DNA from: Vreelandella neptunia
GTDB lineage: Bacteria > Pseudomonadota > Gammaproteobacteria > Pseudomonadales > Halomonadaceae
Direction: 5' to 3'
Length of the DNA stretch: 64,000 nt
Assembly (NCBI RefSeq): GCF_034479615.1
Contig: NZ_CP140255.1
Coordinates: 3,720,001 to 3,784,000 of the forward strand
Below the pieces are notes generated by a model. That model did not search any database, was not told where the DNA came from, and saw nothing but the letters and a program-made list of their open reading frames with translations. The translations under genes and the position numbers were made by a program. Below, one piece after another: positions 27,441 through 35,766 of the stretch. Each line of letters opens with the position of its first letter. Positions within the stretch are counted from its first letter, which is position 1.

Positions 27441-30400
27441 CTATAGCGGGTTCTTCGAGAATTTAGTCCACAAAGCGTCTAATTCCGCCCTATCAATACC
27501 TTGCCTAACTTTAAATACGCCAGCAGTATCAACTTGCTCGACCACCTCTAAAAATTCAAGCACTACATGGTATGGTGGTCGATTCCAAAAGTCATGGATA
27601 AAAATCCGAGCCATTTCTTGGTTATGCATATGCTCTGTAATATGGATAATTGATGCAATCGTGCATGCGACTCTGAAGCGACCGTCCACAAGAATCAAAT
27701 CAAATGGCTGTTTATGATAATGAATCGCCTGACTGTATTTAGAAAAATGATGCTGGAATTCATCTGAGACTGGCAACCCCCACTCCTTAGTTGGCCCGAT
27801 ATCGACAGATTCAACTTGACACTTATCACCCAGTTCATCTTTAAGTGCCCTTACCCATTTAGCATCACTTTCCACACCCTCTACTCTCAGGCCTTCTTTT
27901 ACCGCCCAAACTGTAGATCCGCCTGAGCCAAATTCAAAATAGCTCTTTGCTTTCTTTAAGTACTTTTTAAACAGCTTGCGTTCTGCATTTGACATGAAAG
28001 GAGCATCAGGCAACGGAAATTCCAATGCTTCATTTTTTTCCGACACCTTAGTTTTTTTGTTCGACAATGACTCCGAAGCTGTTTCGGGTTTAACGTCAGT
28101 TAATCTTTGTAGAACCAAATACTCTTCTGCCTTTTCTTTATCAATTTCAACCAATAGCTTATATGTTAGATCCTTTATGCCATACACCGTGTGCAATAAA
28201 AAAGCTAGTTTGGAGCGTTGATTTTCATTTAGCTCAGCCATCCGCTCGTGAGTGGGGAGGAAAACCGCATCGGCACTTTGAAGTTCGGTAGCTTGACGAA
28301 TTTCCGCTGGTACGCTGTTCGGCAGATGGCTTAAGTGCTGTTGGTTGTTGAAACGGTATAGACGGAAACCATGGCGTGACATCCAGTGCTGAATTTCAGC
28401 TAAGTTTGGCTGTCGTTTATGCGTCGGTTGAAAGGCAATACGCACTTGGATGACTAGCGTATCTTTAAGGGCTTTTTCACCATTCTCAAGGATTACGGTC
28501 GAATCACTTAAATCGTCCAGAATCAACCAATCCAGACTATCCAGGCCTTCGATGCTATCTAACACGATAGTATTGATTGGAAGCTTAGCAAGCACGCTTG
28601 CACCAGCAGGGTTAGCTCCGTACTGTTGTTCCACTGGCATCGGTTCCAGGGTACTGCTCAATGCTGGATCTAAGCACGAATAAAGCGTCGCCGAACTACC
28701 ATCTCCTAAAACAGCATGGGTAAAAACCTGCACATCTTTGCTGCCCTCAAACCGCTCAGTATTTATTACTTGGCTTGCGGGGTCGAAGGCAACTATACCA
28801 AATGAATTTAACTTCCTAAGTGTATCAATACCTTTTTCAACAACTAGTTTTGAACCATTATCCAGCGCTATAATCTTACTGGGTAGTGACCAGTGAAAAC
28901 CAGCCGTTTCGACTTCCAGGCTCTCTGCATAAACAACATCTACAGGCGCTTCTTCATCTTCAAATTTCGCCAGCCCTGTTTTATCGAACGTTAAAGCGGC
29001 TGGCTGCTTTCCTTCACAGTGCCGTTGCCAAATAGCGCGCATTGCATCAGTAAAATGTTTTGCAAAGCGGGAAGCATCGCATACCGGTGACTCTAATAAG
29101 ACTTGACGAAGGTGCTGCCTAATAGTGGCAAGGCTATCTAAATCAGACGCTAGCTCTAAAACTCTTTCTCGATACTCCTCCCATGAGTTAACCACAAGTT
29201 CTGGCATACCTGCATTAATCAAATGAGTAGCACTGTGGCGTCCTGCAAAGGTTGGCCCTGGGAGGGAAACCACCGGCACTCCCATTAGAAATGACTCACA
29301 TGTAGTTAAGCCACCAGAATAAGGCCAGGGGTCTAAGGAAATATCGATTTTATTATAGGCATCTAAAAGTTCGGAGTGTGGTGATGGCCCTTCTATTATC
29401 AGCCGATCATCCTCAATACCGTACAGAGCCATGGTGTCTTTAATTTTTTGGCAACGCTCCTCACTCTTATACTGCATGCTTTTGAGCATTAGCTTAGAAT
29501 TGGGTAGTGCTAGCATTATCTTAGCCCATTGGTCTAGCAATGCACTGTTTAATTTTGAAGCATTATTAAAACAACCTAGCGTTATATAGCCATTTCTAAG
29601 TGCAGGTAATACGCCCACATTTGGCTCATATCCATTGGGTGGCACATAGCAAATATAGTCATCAGGTAGACGTATTAGTTTTTCCACATAGTCTTCATCA
29701 ACACCTCCAGGTGTCTCGATGGAGTCGCTGATTAAATAATCAATGGCTGATAACCCTGTGGTATTAATCAAACCACCTACCCACTTCACCTGCACTGGAG
29801 CAGGCCGCATGCTTACCGCCAGCACCCTATTGCCAGCATTATGGCCAGCTAAATCAATTAGGATATCAACCTCATCATTCACAACCTGCTCAGCAACCTG
29901 CTGATCTTTTAACGGCTGTACACTCATCCACTGCTCAGCTACCGATTTAAGCCTTTCGGTAATACCATCGGAAGCATTGTTAGTGCTGTAAAAATAAAAA
30001 GCTATCTGGCTTTTTGAAACATGCTCTAAAGCTGATGTGATCATTCTCCCCACAGGATGTCCTCGAAAACCGTCTGAGATCAAACCAACCCTCAGAAGTT
30101 TTTGGGGGTCATTTAGCTTACTATGAGGCAGGACTGTAACGTCTGGTAAAAATTTACTTTCCCATTGCTTACATAAAGCTGTAATCTCTTCTCCTGTTTT
30201 ATCAGGATGATAGTGATAAGTAGTTATAATATTAGAAAAAGGGCCCGGTGCCTGCGGATTTACACGATGGGCTTGCCCGTAACTTTCGAGTCCTTTATCA
30301 AGATCACCAATGGCATTATAAACATTACCTAAATTATTCCATGAAAGGTAGTTTTTGGGGGCTAATCTCGCGGCTTTTTCAAGCGCATCCCTAGCACGAT

Positions 30401-30890
30401 TATATTCAAATGTCTGCAACAAAGTATTGCCCAAGGTATTGAGCATATCTACATCGTCAGGCATCAACTCACAGGCTGTTTCAGCGTGCTTTAGAGCCTC
30501 ATTAAAACGTGCCTGGGTGTAATAAATATAACCAATATAATGCTGTGCTTTGGCATAATTTGGATTTAACTTGATGGCTTCATGTAAAAACACCAGCGCC
30601 TGCTCGGGATTACCCGCTTGATGTGTTATCCGGCCTTTTAGCGCTAACGTTTCAGCATCATCAGAAACCAAAGCACTAGCTCGTTCCAGTGCTATTAATG
30701 CCTCTTCAAACTGTCCGACCGCAGAAAGCTCCGCACCCAACTGTTTCCACGCAGCTAAATTGGTTGGTTTCTGTACCGTACGCTCTTTGGCTTTCTTTAA
30801 TGCTTGCGTTGTTCCCCTCGCATCTAAGGTGCGTTGATGAGCATTGCTTGCTGAGCGATAAGGCTTTTTATTTGACATGATAGAGAACAT
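27441..30890 (-). CDS. TPR/O-GlcNAc-transferase-like protein with two C-terminal methyltransferase-like regions; probable flagellin glycosyltransferase
   Basis: A 1149-residue cytoplasmic protein. Residues ~45-240 hold about six TPR units. Residues ~264-625 are a SPINDLY/OGT-type GT41 domain with RVGLISDGFRGHPVGRM, DLAGHNAGNR (346-355), and DPWPYSGGLTTCESFLMGVP from 520. Residues ~690-880 look like a FkbM-type methyltransferase fold with QPNLAEIQHWMSRHGFRLYRF. Residues ~980-1110 contain FEFGSGGST and FDLILVDGRFRVACT, a SAM-methyltransferase-like Rossmann pattern. It lies 172 bp downstream of flagellin; this position and the GT41 domain suggest it glycosylates flagellin. Starts at 30890 or 30878 are both possible. 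The gene looks AT-richer than its surroundings. The GT41 call is firm; the methyltransferase-like parts may be binding or catalytic modules. Confidence 0.8.
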   Translation of the reverse strand: MFSIMSNKKPYRSASNAHQRTLDARGTTQALKKAKERTVQKPTNLAAWKQLGAELSAVGQFEEALIALERASALVSDDAETLALKGRITHQAGNPEQALVFLHEAIKLNPNYAKAQHYIGYIYYTQARFNEALKHAETACELMPDDVDMLNTLGNTLLQTFEYNRARDALEKAARLAPKNYLSWNNLGNVYNAIGDLDKGLESYGQAHRVNPQAPGPFSNIITTYHYHPDKTGEEITALCKQWESKFLPDVTVLPHSKLNDPQKLLRVGLISDGFRGHPVGRMITSALEHVSKSQIAFYFYSTNNASDGITERLKSVAEQWMSVQPLKDQQVAEQVVNDEVDILIDLAGHNAGNRVLAVSMRPAPVQVKWVGGLINTTGLSAIDYLISDSIETPGGVDEDYVEKLIRLPDDYICYVPPNGYEPNVGVLPALRNGYITLGCFNNASKLNSALLDQWAKIMLALPNSKLMLKSMQYKSEERCQKIKDTMALYGIEDDRLIIEGPSPHSELLDAYNKIDISLDPWPYSGGLTTCESFLMGVPVVSLPGPTFAGRHSATHLINAGMPELVVNSWEEYRERVLELASDLDSLATIRQHLRQVLLESPVCDASRFAKHFTDAMRAIWQRHCEGKQPAALTFDKTGLAKFEDEEAPVDVVYAESLEVETAGFHWSLPSKIIALDNGSKLVVEKGIDTLRKLNSFGIVAFDPASQVINTERFEGSKDVQVFTHAVLGDGSSATLYSCLDPALSSTLEPMPVEQQYGANPAGASVLAKLPINTIVLDSIEGLDSLDWLILDDLSDSTVILENGEKALKDTLVIQVRIAFQPTHKRQPNLAEIQHWMSRHGFRLYRFNNQQHLSHLPNSVPAEIRQATELQSADAVFLPTHERMAELNENQRSKLAFLLHTVYGIKDLTYKLLVEIDKEKAEEYLVLQRLTDVKPETASESLSNKKTKVSEKNEALEFPLPDAPFMSNAERKLFKKYLKKAKSYFEFGSGGSTVWAVKEGLRVEGVESDAKWVRALKDELGDKCQVESVDIGPTKEWGLPVSDEFQHHFSKYSQAIHYHKQPFDLILVDGRFRVACTIASIIHITEHMHNQEMARIFIHDFWNRPPYHVVLEFLEVVEQVDTAGVFKVRQGIDRAELDALWTKFSKNPL

Positions 30891-31002
30891 CCTGAAGGCG
30901 GTTAAGCTATGCGAACAGCGTACATGATTAACTCGCCTCGCAAAGGTAGGAAAAGCGCTGAATATAGTTGCTAACTGATTTCGAGACAGTCTTTAAAACA
31001 AG

Positions 31003-31026
31003 ACAGGCCCCCAGAAGGGAGCCTGT
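31003..31026 (-). terminator. fliC terminator
   Basis: ACAGGC/GCCTGT stem with an inner TCCC/GGGG pairing, 37 nt after the flagellin stop; on the minus strand it is followed by CTTGTTTTAAAG. It separates flagellin from the glycosyltransferase gene. Confidence 0.7.
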
Positions 31027-31062
31027 AGGTAATCCGAAAGTTCGGATGAGTATAGCGGAGGC

Positions 31063-32256
31063 TTAGCCCAGCAGAGACAGTACGTTCTGCGGCGTTTGGT
31101 TAGCCTGGGCCAGTACAGAGGTACCCGCCTGTTGCAGGATCTGAGCACGAGTCATGTTGGCCACTTCACTGGCGTAGTCAGCATCTTCGATACGTGAACG
31201 AGCAGCGGAGAGGTTAGTTTCGTTAGTTTGCAAGTTGGTTATCGCAGACTCGAAACGGTTTTGAATCGCACCCAAGCCAGAGCGAAGCTCGTCGACTTGC
31301 TTCAAAGCCTTATCAAGCTGCTCCATCGGGTTAGCTGTCGCTGAGTTCAGAAGGTCTTTTGCACCCAAGCTTGCACCGTCAACAGTATAAGCAGCAGTGG
31401 TGTTACCTGTAGTAACGGTGGCCTCAGAAGGATCAAGCGCTACTTGGAAAGTAACTGCGGTACCTGAAATAGCTTCGATACCCTGCAGACCCAAAGCTTT
31501 AACTTCTGATTCACTTGCAGCAGTAATACTGACATCCACATACCAGTTGCCGTTATCGTCTACTTGGGCTGTGCCCGCAGTAGCAACGGAACCAGTGGCG
31601 ATACCCAAATTCGTGGCTAGTTCATTCTTGAAACCAGTTGCGGAAACAGTATTATTGGCTACACCCGTACCTTCACCGTATGCTGTTGTATAGTCAGTTG
31701 CAGTTGCAGCACCAAGATTCGCACCGGGGCCATTAACGTTAAAGCTAGCCAGACTCAGTGTGTCAGCAGTAATTTTTTCCAGTGCAACGTCGATTGATTC
31801 ACCGTCGTTGGCACCTACCTGGATAGACAGGCTGCGATCTTGGGCCAGAACTTTAACGCCGTTGAAGTCAGTCTGTTCAGAGATGCGGTTGATCTCGGTC
31901 AAACGCTGATCAATTTCGTCCTGGATGGAAGCACGGTCGTCAGCAGAGTTGGTGTCGTTCTGAGACTGAACGGCCAGTTCACGAATACGCTGCAGGTTGT
32001 CGTTTACTTGGTTCAGGGCGCCTTCAGCGGTTTGCGCAACGGAGATACCGTCGTTGGCGTTACGCTGAGCCTGAGACAGACCAGTGATCTGTGAAGTCAT
32101 ACGGTTGGCGATGGCTTGACCAGCGGCGTCATCTTTAGCGCTGTTGATGCGCAGACCAGAGGACAAACGCTCCATGGCGGTAGACAGTGCGTTCTGTGAT
32201 TTGCCAAGGTTGTTTTGGCCGATCATTGCTGTGATGTTGGTATTGATCACTGACAT
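31063..32256 (-). CDS. fliC: Flagellin
   Basis: A 397-residue flagellin. The N-terminal D0/D1 region is canonical (MSVINTNITAMIGQNNLGKS, then LSSGLRINSAKDDAAGQAIA, and the TLR5-type QRIRELAVQS); the C-terminal D0/D1 ends QNVLSLLG. The central variable part, about residues 170-310, is short, acidic and Thr/Ser/Ala-rich. Serine and threonine residues there are plausible glycosylation sites for the neighbouring GT41 enzyme. AAGGAG lies nine bases before the ATG, and a sigma-28 promoter is 73-99 bp upstream. Exported by the flagellar type III system, it forms the filament. Only one flagellin gene is in view. Confidence 0.97.
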   Translation of the reverse strand: MSVINTNITAMIGQNNLGKSQNALSTAMERLSSGLRINSAKDDAAGQAIANRMTSQITGLSQAQRNANDGISVAQTAEGALNQVNDNLQRIRELAVQSQNDTNSADDRASIQDEIDQRLTEINRISEQTDFNGVKVLAQDRSLSIQVGANDGESIDVALEKITADTLSLASFNVNGPGANLGAATATDYTTAYGEGTGVANNTVSATGFKNELATNLGIATGSVATAGTAQVDDNGNWYVDVSITAASESEVKALGLQGIEAISGTAVTFQVALDPSEATVTTGNTTAAYTVDGASLGAKDLLNSATANPMEQLDKALKQVDELRSGLGAIQNRFESAITNLQTNETNLSAARSRIEDADYASEVANMTRAQILQQAGTSVLAQANQTPQNVLSLLG

Positions 32257-32328
32257 GGGATGATACTCCTTGCTTTGGACACTGGCCCTGAGGCCTGCTT
32301 TCGGCCACTGTTTGTGCCGTTATATTAA

Positions 32329-32355
32329 TTAACGGCAGCGCGTGGGGTTTCTTTA
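32329..32355 (-). promoter_or_regulatory. Sigma-28 (FliA) promoter of fliC
   Basis: On the minus strand TAAAGAAA is followed by exactly 11 bp and then GCCGTTAA, close to the consensus TAAAGTTT-N11-GCCGATAA. The -10 overlaps a 7-bp inverted repeat, GCCGTTA-N7-TAACGGC (32316-32336). The expected leader is about 65 nt. Confidence 0.85.
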
Positions 32356-32485
32356 GGGGAAGTGGTAAAAAAAGATGTAAACGTTGGTAACTGAATAGTG
32401 AAGAGTTTCATGCTTGGGCGGGGTGGCCGTGAGAGTATGAGATCGCTTCACTGGATTTGCGATGACACCGCGCTTTGGTCGCGAG

Positions 32486-32616
32486 CTAAAGCTACCTCCC
32501 ACAATTGCACCAGTCCAGCTGGAAGCAAAAAGCGTCGCAATCTAAAGCTACCTCCCACGATTGCAACAGTCCGGCTGGAAGCAGAAATCTTCGTGAGCTA
32601 AAGCTGCTTCCCACAA
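32486..32616. repeat. 56-bp tandem repeat (2.3 copies) with REP-like cores
   Basis: CTAAAG starts at 32486, 32542 and 32598, an exact 56-bp period. Copies 1 and 2 agree over most of their length (ctaaagctacctcccac, attgca, cagtcc, gctggaagca blocks); copy 3 is cut after ~18 bp. Each unit starts with a GAGCTAAAGCTACCTCCCAC-like core, which also occurs at 37844-37865, so this looks like a REP family in tandem. The region lies between the fliC promoter and the fliD terminator and codes for nothing I recognise. Confidence 0.8.
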
Positions 32617-32617
32617 C

Positions 32618-32646
32618 GACAAAACAGCGCTTAGCGCTGTTTTGTC
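32618..32646 (-). terminator. Terminator after the first fliD
   Basis: A 13-bp perfect stem (GACAAAACAGCGC and its complement) with a 3-nt loop lies 30 nt past the fliD stop; the GCGCTGTTTTGTC half gives a short T tract on the minus strand. Confidence 0.8.
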
Positions 32647-32675
32647 ATGTTAAAACAATGCCTGCTGAGATGGCT

Positions 32676-34067
32676 CTACTTTTTGCGGCCTAACTGAGCG
32701 TCAAGTGCATCAAACTGCTGGGTAAGGTAAGAGCTGGTTTGGTTCATTTGCGCGATCATGCCATCCAACTGACCAAACTGTTTGCGATAGCGGTCGATGG
32801 TGCTCTCAATGGTCTTTTCCATACGTGCGTAGCGCTCATCTAAACTTTTTACGCGATTCTCCGCTCCCGTAATGGCCCCTTTGATAGTCCCGTTATCGCT
32901 CAACAGGTTAGTTAACGTCGTGGTTAGCTGCCCAGCCATGCCACTCGCTTCATCTTTGCCTGCAAAAAAATCGCTGAGCGCGTCAGGACTGTTGGCCGCT
33001 AGATCACTTAACTTGTCTTCATCAAGTTTTAGCGTACCGTCACGCTGCAAGGTAATACCTAGCTGGTTAAGGGTTGAAAGCTCACTGCCTGCAACACTGC
33101 CTATCATCACACTGCGCAACCGAGACTCTATGGTGCGCACCGTGCTGTCTCCTAGCAGCTTGCCGGCGGTCTGGGTTTTACTATCGTATTTTGTCAGGTT
33201 ATTGATTGTGCCTTCTAAGCCGTTATAGGCTTTGACGAATGCACCTACCGCCTCGCGCACCCCCAGGGTGTTGCGTTCAACACTTACCGTACTGGTAGCC
33301 GTCCCGCCGTCTTCCAACGCTAAACTTGCAATGTTGAGTGTGACGCCTTGAATCGCATCTTCAATTTGGTTACTGGCACTGGTGATATCAATACCATTGA
33401 CCTTCAACACAGCGTCTTTACCCATCTGCTGAGTAGCGGCGTCTTCACCAAAGGGGCCAGCTACAGCCAAACCACCAGCATCCACAAAACTAAAACTGTT
33501 AATGGAGGCCTCAGCGCCGCTTTCCTTTGAACTTAACGCCAATCGATAGCCCGTACCGTCATTGATGATAGAGGCACTGACTCCCGACTCTTTGTCCGCA
33601 TTAATTGCATCACGAATATCGCTTAGACTGCTATCGGCTGTTAGGGCAATATCGACACTATCGCCATTGCCGAAGCTCAACTGAAATGCAGTTGCACCTT
33701 GTAAGTCGAGCGCAGCATCTTGATCGGTAACGCGGGTAGACGCAAGCGTGCCTGCGGTGGCCAACTGGCTAACTTGAACGCGGTAACTGCCGGGCAATGC
33801 ATCGGCTGTGGCTGTTGCTTTTACGCCCTCTCCCTGCACATTGGCAGAAAGGCTCTGATAGAGTTCAGGGTCGTTGATTTTTCCTACGGCGTCTTTAAAA
33901 GCGTTCAGCGATGTTTGCAGCTGGCCATAGGCCGAAACCTTGGCTTGCTGTTGTGTTTTCTGCTGCGTAATGGGCGCAAGCTTGCCGCGCTCTGCTTTCT
34001 GCAGTTGATCCAATAGGCCAGTCAGGTCCAGACCCGAGCCAACGCCAAGGGAGGTTATCGTCGCCAT
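32676..34067 (-). CDS. fliD: Flagellar filament cap protein FliD (copy 1)
   Basis: A 463-residue FliD. The N-terminus MATITSLGVGSGLDLTGLLD and the FliD_N block are followed by the central domain with TGYRLALSSKESG and KVNGIDITSASNQIEDAI. The FliD_C part includes REAVGAFVKAYNGLEGTINN, and the coiled C-terminus ends LTQQFDALDAQLGRKK. FliD pentamers or hexamers cap the filament and fold incoming flagellin. A GAGGA ribosome site lies nine bases before the ATG, and a near-perfect sigma-28 promoter lies 79-105 bp upstream. It is paralogous to the gene at 34276-35637; the last ~31 residues are almost identical. Confidence 0.94.
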   Translation of the reverse strand: MATITSLGVGSGLDLTGLLDQLQKAERGKLAPITQQKTQQQAKVSAYGQLQTSLNAFKDAVGKINDPELYQSLSANVQGEGVKATATADALPGSYRVQVSQLATAGTLASTRVTDQDAALDLQGATAFQLSFGNGDSVDIALTADSSLSDIRDAINADKESGVSASIINDGTGYRLALSSKESGAEASINSFSFVDAGGLAVAGPFGEDAATQQMGKDAVLKVNGIDITSASNQIEDAIQGVTLNIASLALEDGGTATSTVSVERNTLGVREAVGAFVKAYNGLEGTINNLTKYDSKTQTAGKLLGDSTVRTIESRLRSVMIGSVAGSELSTLNQLGITLQRDGTLKLDEDKLSDLAANSPDALSDFFAGKDEASGMAGQLTTTLTNLLSDNGTIKGAITGAENRVKSLDERYARMEKTIESTIDRYRKQFGQLDGMIAQMNQTSSYLTQQFDALDAQLGRKK

Positions 34068-34145
34068 ATTGACTGTTCCTCAGTAAAAAAGGCTAAACCT
34101 GAAACATTCAGCGCATGGGCACGCTGGCAATTGTGGTATGTAATT

Positions 34146-34172
34146 TTATCGGCTGATTAGCGGGCAACTTTA
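34146..34172 (-). promoter_or_regulatory. Sigma-28 promoter of fliD copy 1
   Basis: Minus strand: TAAAGTTG, 11 bp, GCCGATAA. Fifteen of the sixteen specified bases match the FliA consensus. It drives this fliD separately from the second copy, which has its own terminator at 34219-34241. Confidence 0.9.
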
Positions 34173-34218
34173 GCGCTTTTTCTTTCGCTAAGTTAATTAT
34201 TCTTCTTTTGCTAATAAA

Positions 34219-34241
34219 AACGCCTGCTTAGCGCAGGCGTT
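34219..34241 (-). terminator. Terminator after the second fliD
   Basis: AACGCCTGC and GCAGGCGTT form a 9-bp stem with a 5-nt loop, 35 nt downstream of the second fliD stop; on the minus strand TTTTATTAG follows. It ends transcription before the promoter of the first fliD. Confidence 0.85.
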
Positions 34242-34275
34242 CATTGGGGACGAGGAGGGAAAGCAACAGAGCGGA

Positions 34276-35637
34276 TTAGCCACGGCCTAGTTGGGCGTCT
34301 AATGCATCGAACTGTTGGGTAAGATAGCTGCTGGTCTGGTTCATTTGCGCAATCATGCCATCCAGTTGACCAAACTGGCTGCGGTAACGAGACATCGTCT
34401 GCTCAATTGATTGCTCCATACGGGTGTATTGCTCTACAAGCGACTTGTTGAGATTTTCCGCCCCGCTAATCGCTCCTTCCACGCGGCCATTAGAGCCAAG
34501 CAATTGTTCGACAGCTGTATTAATTTGCCCTGCCATACCCGCCTCATCCGAATCGCCTGCGAAGAAGGTTGCAAGCGCACCTTGGTTATTAGCAATGGCA
34601 TCATCAAGCTTGTCTTGATCGACCTCAAGTTTGCTATACCCCAGCCCGCTATCGTACTTGTGCGAAATACCGATATCGCTAAGAATGGAGAGCTCACCCT
34701 CCACAGCCCCACCCAGCACATCACGCAAGCGAGACTCGACGGTACGGACGGTACCGTCTCCCAACAGCTCGCCTGCCTCGCCGGTTTCAAAATTGAAGCT
34801 GGTTAAATCGCCAATTTTATCTTTGAGACCGTTATAGGCCTCTACAAAATTGGTAACAGCCTCGCGAACAGCGCGGGTGTCTTGCTCAACGGAGACCGTG
34901 CTATCACCCTCTTCTTGAAGGTTTAGCGTCACGCCCTGGATAGCGCCTTCAACTTGATTAGTGGAGCTGGTGATATCAATACCGTTAACGGTAAGCGCTG
35001 AATCAGTACCGCTTTGCAGCGTATTAGCGGTATCTGAAGTGAACGGGGCAGCACCGTCAAAACTGAAATCGGCAATAGAGGCATCTGCCCCGGTTTCACT
35101 AGAGCTAAGTGCGAGGCGGAAATTGGTACCATCATTAATAATAGTCGCGTTCACGCCAGCGTCTTCAGTGGCGTTAATCGTATCGCGAATACCTTCCAGA
35201 GTGCTGCCTGACGCTATATCGATCTCTTGGGTGGAACCATCAGCGAAGTTCAGGGTTAATTTTTGGTCAGCAGCGGTGATGCCCTCATCTGCGGCGGCTA
35301 CCCCTTCTGAAGCAAGCGTGCCGCGAGTGGCTAGAGTGTCGACGGTAACATTATAGCTACCTGGCTGTGCTTCCGCATCAGCAGCGGCGGTGATGGCTGA
35401 ACCACCCACGTTAGTGGAAAGGCTTTCGTAAAGAGTGCTGTCATTAAGCGCATCAGCGGCAGTTTGAAACTGAGAGAGCGCGCTCTTCAACTGACCATAA
35501 GCGGAAATTTTGGTCTGCTGTGTTTCCTGCCGCTCAAGAATCGGCACAAGCTTCTGTTCCTCGGCCTCTTTCAACTGATCCAATAAACCGTTGAGATCCA
35601 AGCCTGAGCCAATACCAAGTGATGAAATGGAAGCCAT
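34276..35637 (-). CDS. Flagellar filament cap protein FliD (copy 2)
   Basis: A 453-residue paralogue of the neighbouring fliD. The N-terminus (MASISSLGIGSGLDLNGLLD) and the C-terminus (LTQQFDALDAQLGRG) nearly match it, while the middle is more diverged and more acidic (DAEAQPGSYNVTVDTLATRG, EGELSILSDIGISHKYDSG). The FliD_N and FliD_C domains are complete and I see no frameshift, so the gene looks functional. A GAGGA ribosome site and a recognisable, weaker sigma-28 promoter precede it. Two caps might serve different filaments or growth conditions, but only one flagellin gene is in the window. Confidence 0.92.
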   Translation of the reverse strand: MASISSLGIGSGLDLNGLLDQLKEAEEQKLVPILERQETQQTKISAYGQLKSALSQFQTAADALNDSTLYESLSTNVGGSAITAAADAEAQPGSYNVTVDTLATRGTLASEGVAAADEGITAADQKLTLNFADGSTQEIDIASGSTLEGIRDTINATEDAGVNATIINDGTNFRLALSSSETGADASIADFSFDGAAPFTSDTANTLQSGTDSALTVNGIDITSSTNQVEGAIQGVTLNLQEEGDSTVSVEQDTRAVREAVTNFVEAYNGLKDKIGDLTSFNFETGEAGELLGDGTVRTVESRLRDVLGGAVEGELSILSDIGISHKYDSGLGYSKLEVDQDKLDDAIANNQGALATFFAGDSDEAGMAGQINTAVEQLLGSNGRVEGAISGAENLNKSLVEQYTRMEQSIEQTMSRYRSQFGQLDGMIAQMNQTSSYLTQQFDALDAQLGRG

Positions 35638-35719
35638 ACTTTACCGTCCTCTTTTATAACGTCATCACGCTACTGATTACACTGCTCGTGAAGTAATTTA
35701 TCATCCTAGTAGTTAATAA

Positions 35720-35746
35720 CTATCGACCATTTAACATTAAACTTAA
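35720..35746 (-). promoter_or_regulatory. Sigma-28 promoter of fliD copy 2
   Basis: Minus strand: TTAAGTTT, 11 bp, GTCGATAG; three mismatches in sixteen to the FliA consensus, with the same spacing as the other two flagellar promoters here. Predicted leader about 75 nt. Confidence 0.65.
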
Positions 35747-35766
35747 ACCTTTTTTTAGCTCGCTAC

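Noticed and set aside
32486-32616. Possible CRISPR array
   Set aside because: Adjacent units are direct tandem copies without unique spacers, and no cas genes are present.
32398-32693. Short plus-strand frames across the 56-bp repeat
   Set aside because: The repeat period is not a multiple of three and the frames lack ribosome sites; not coding.
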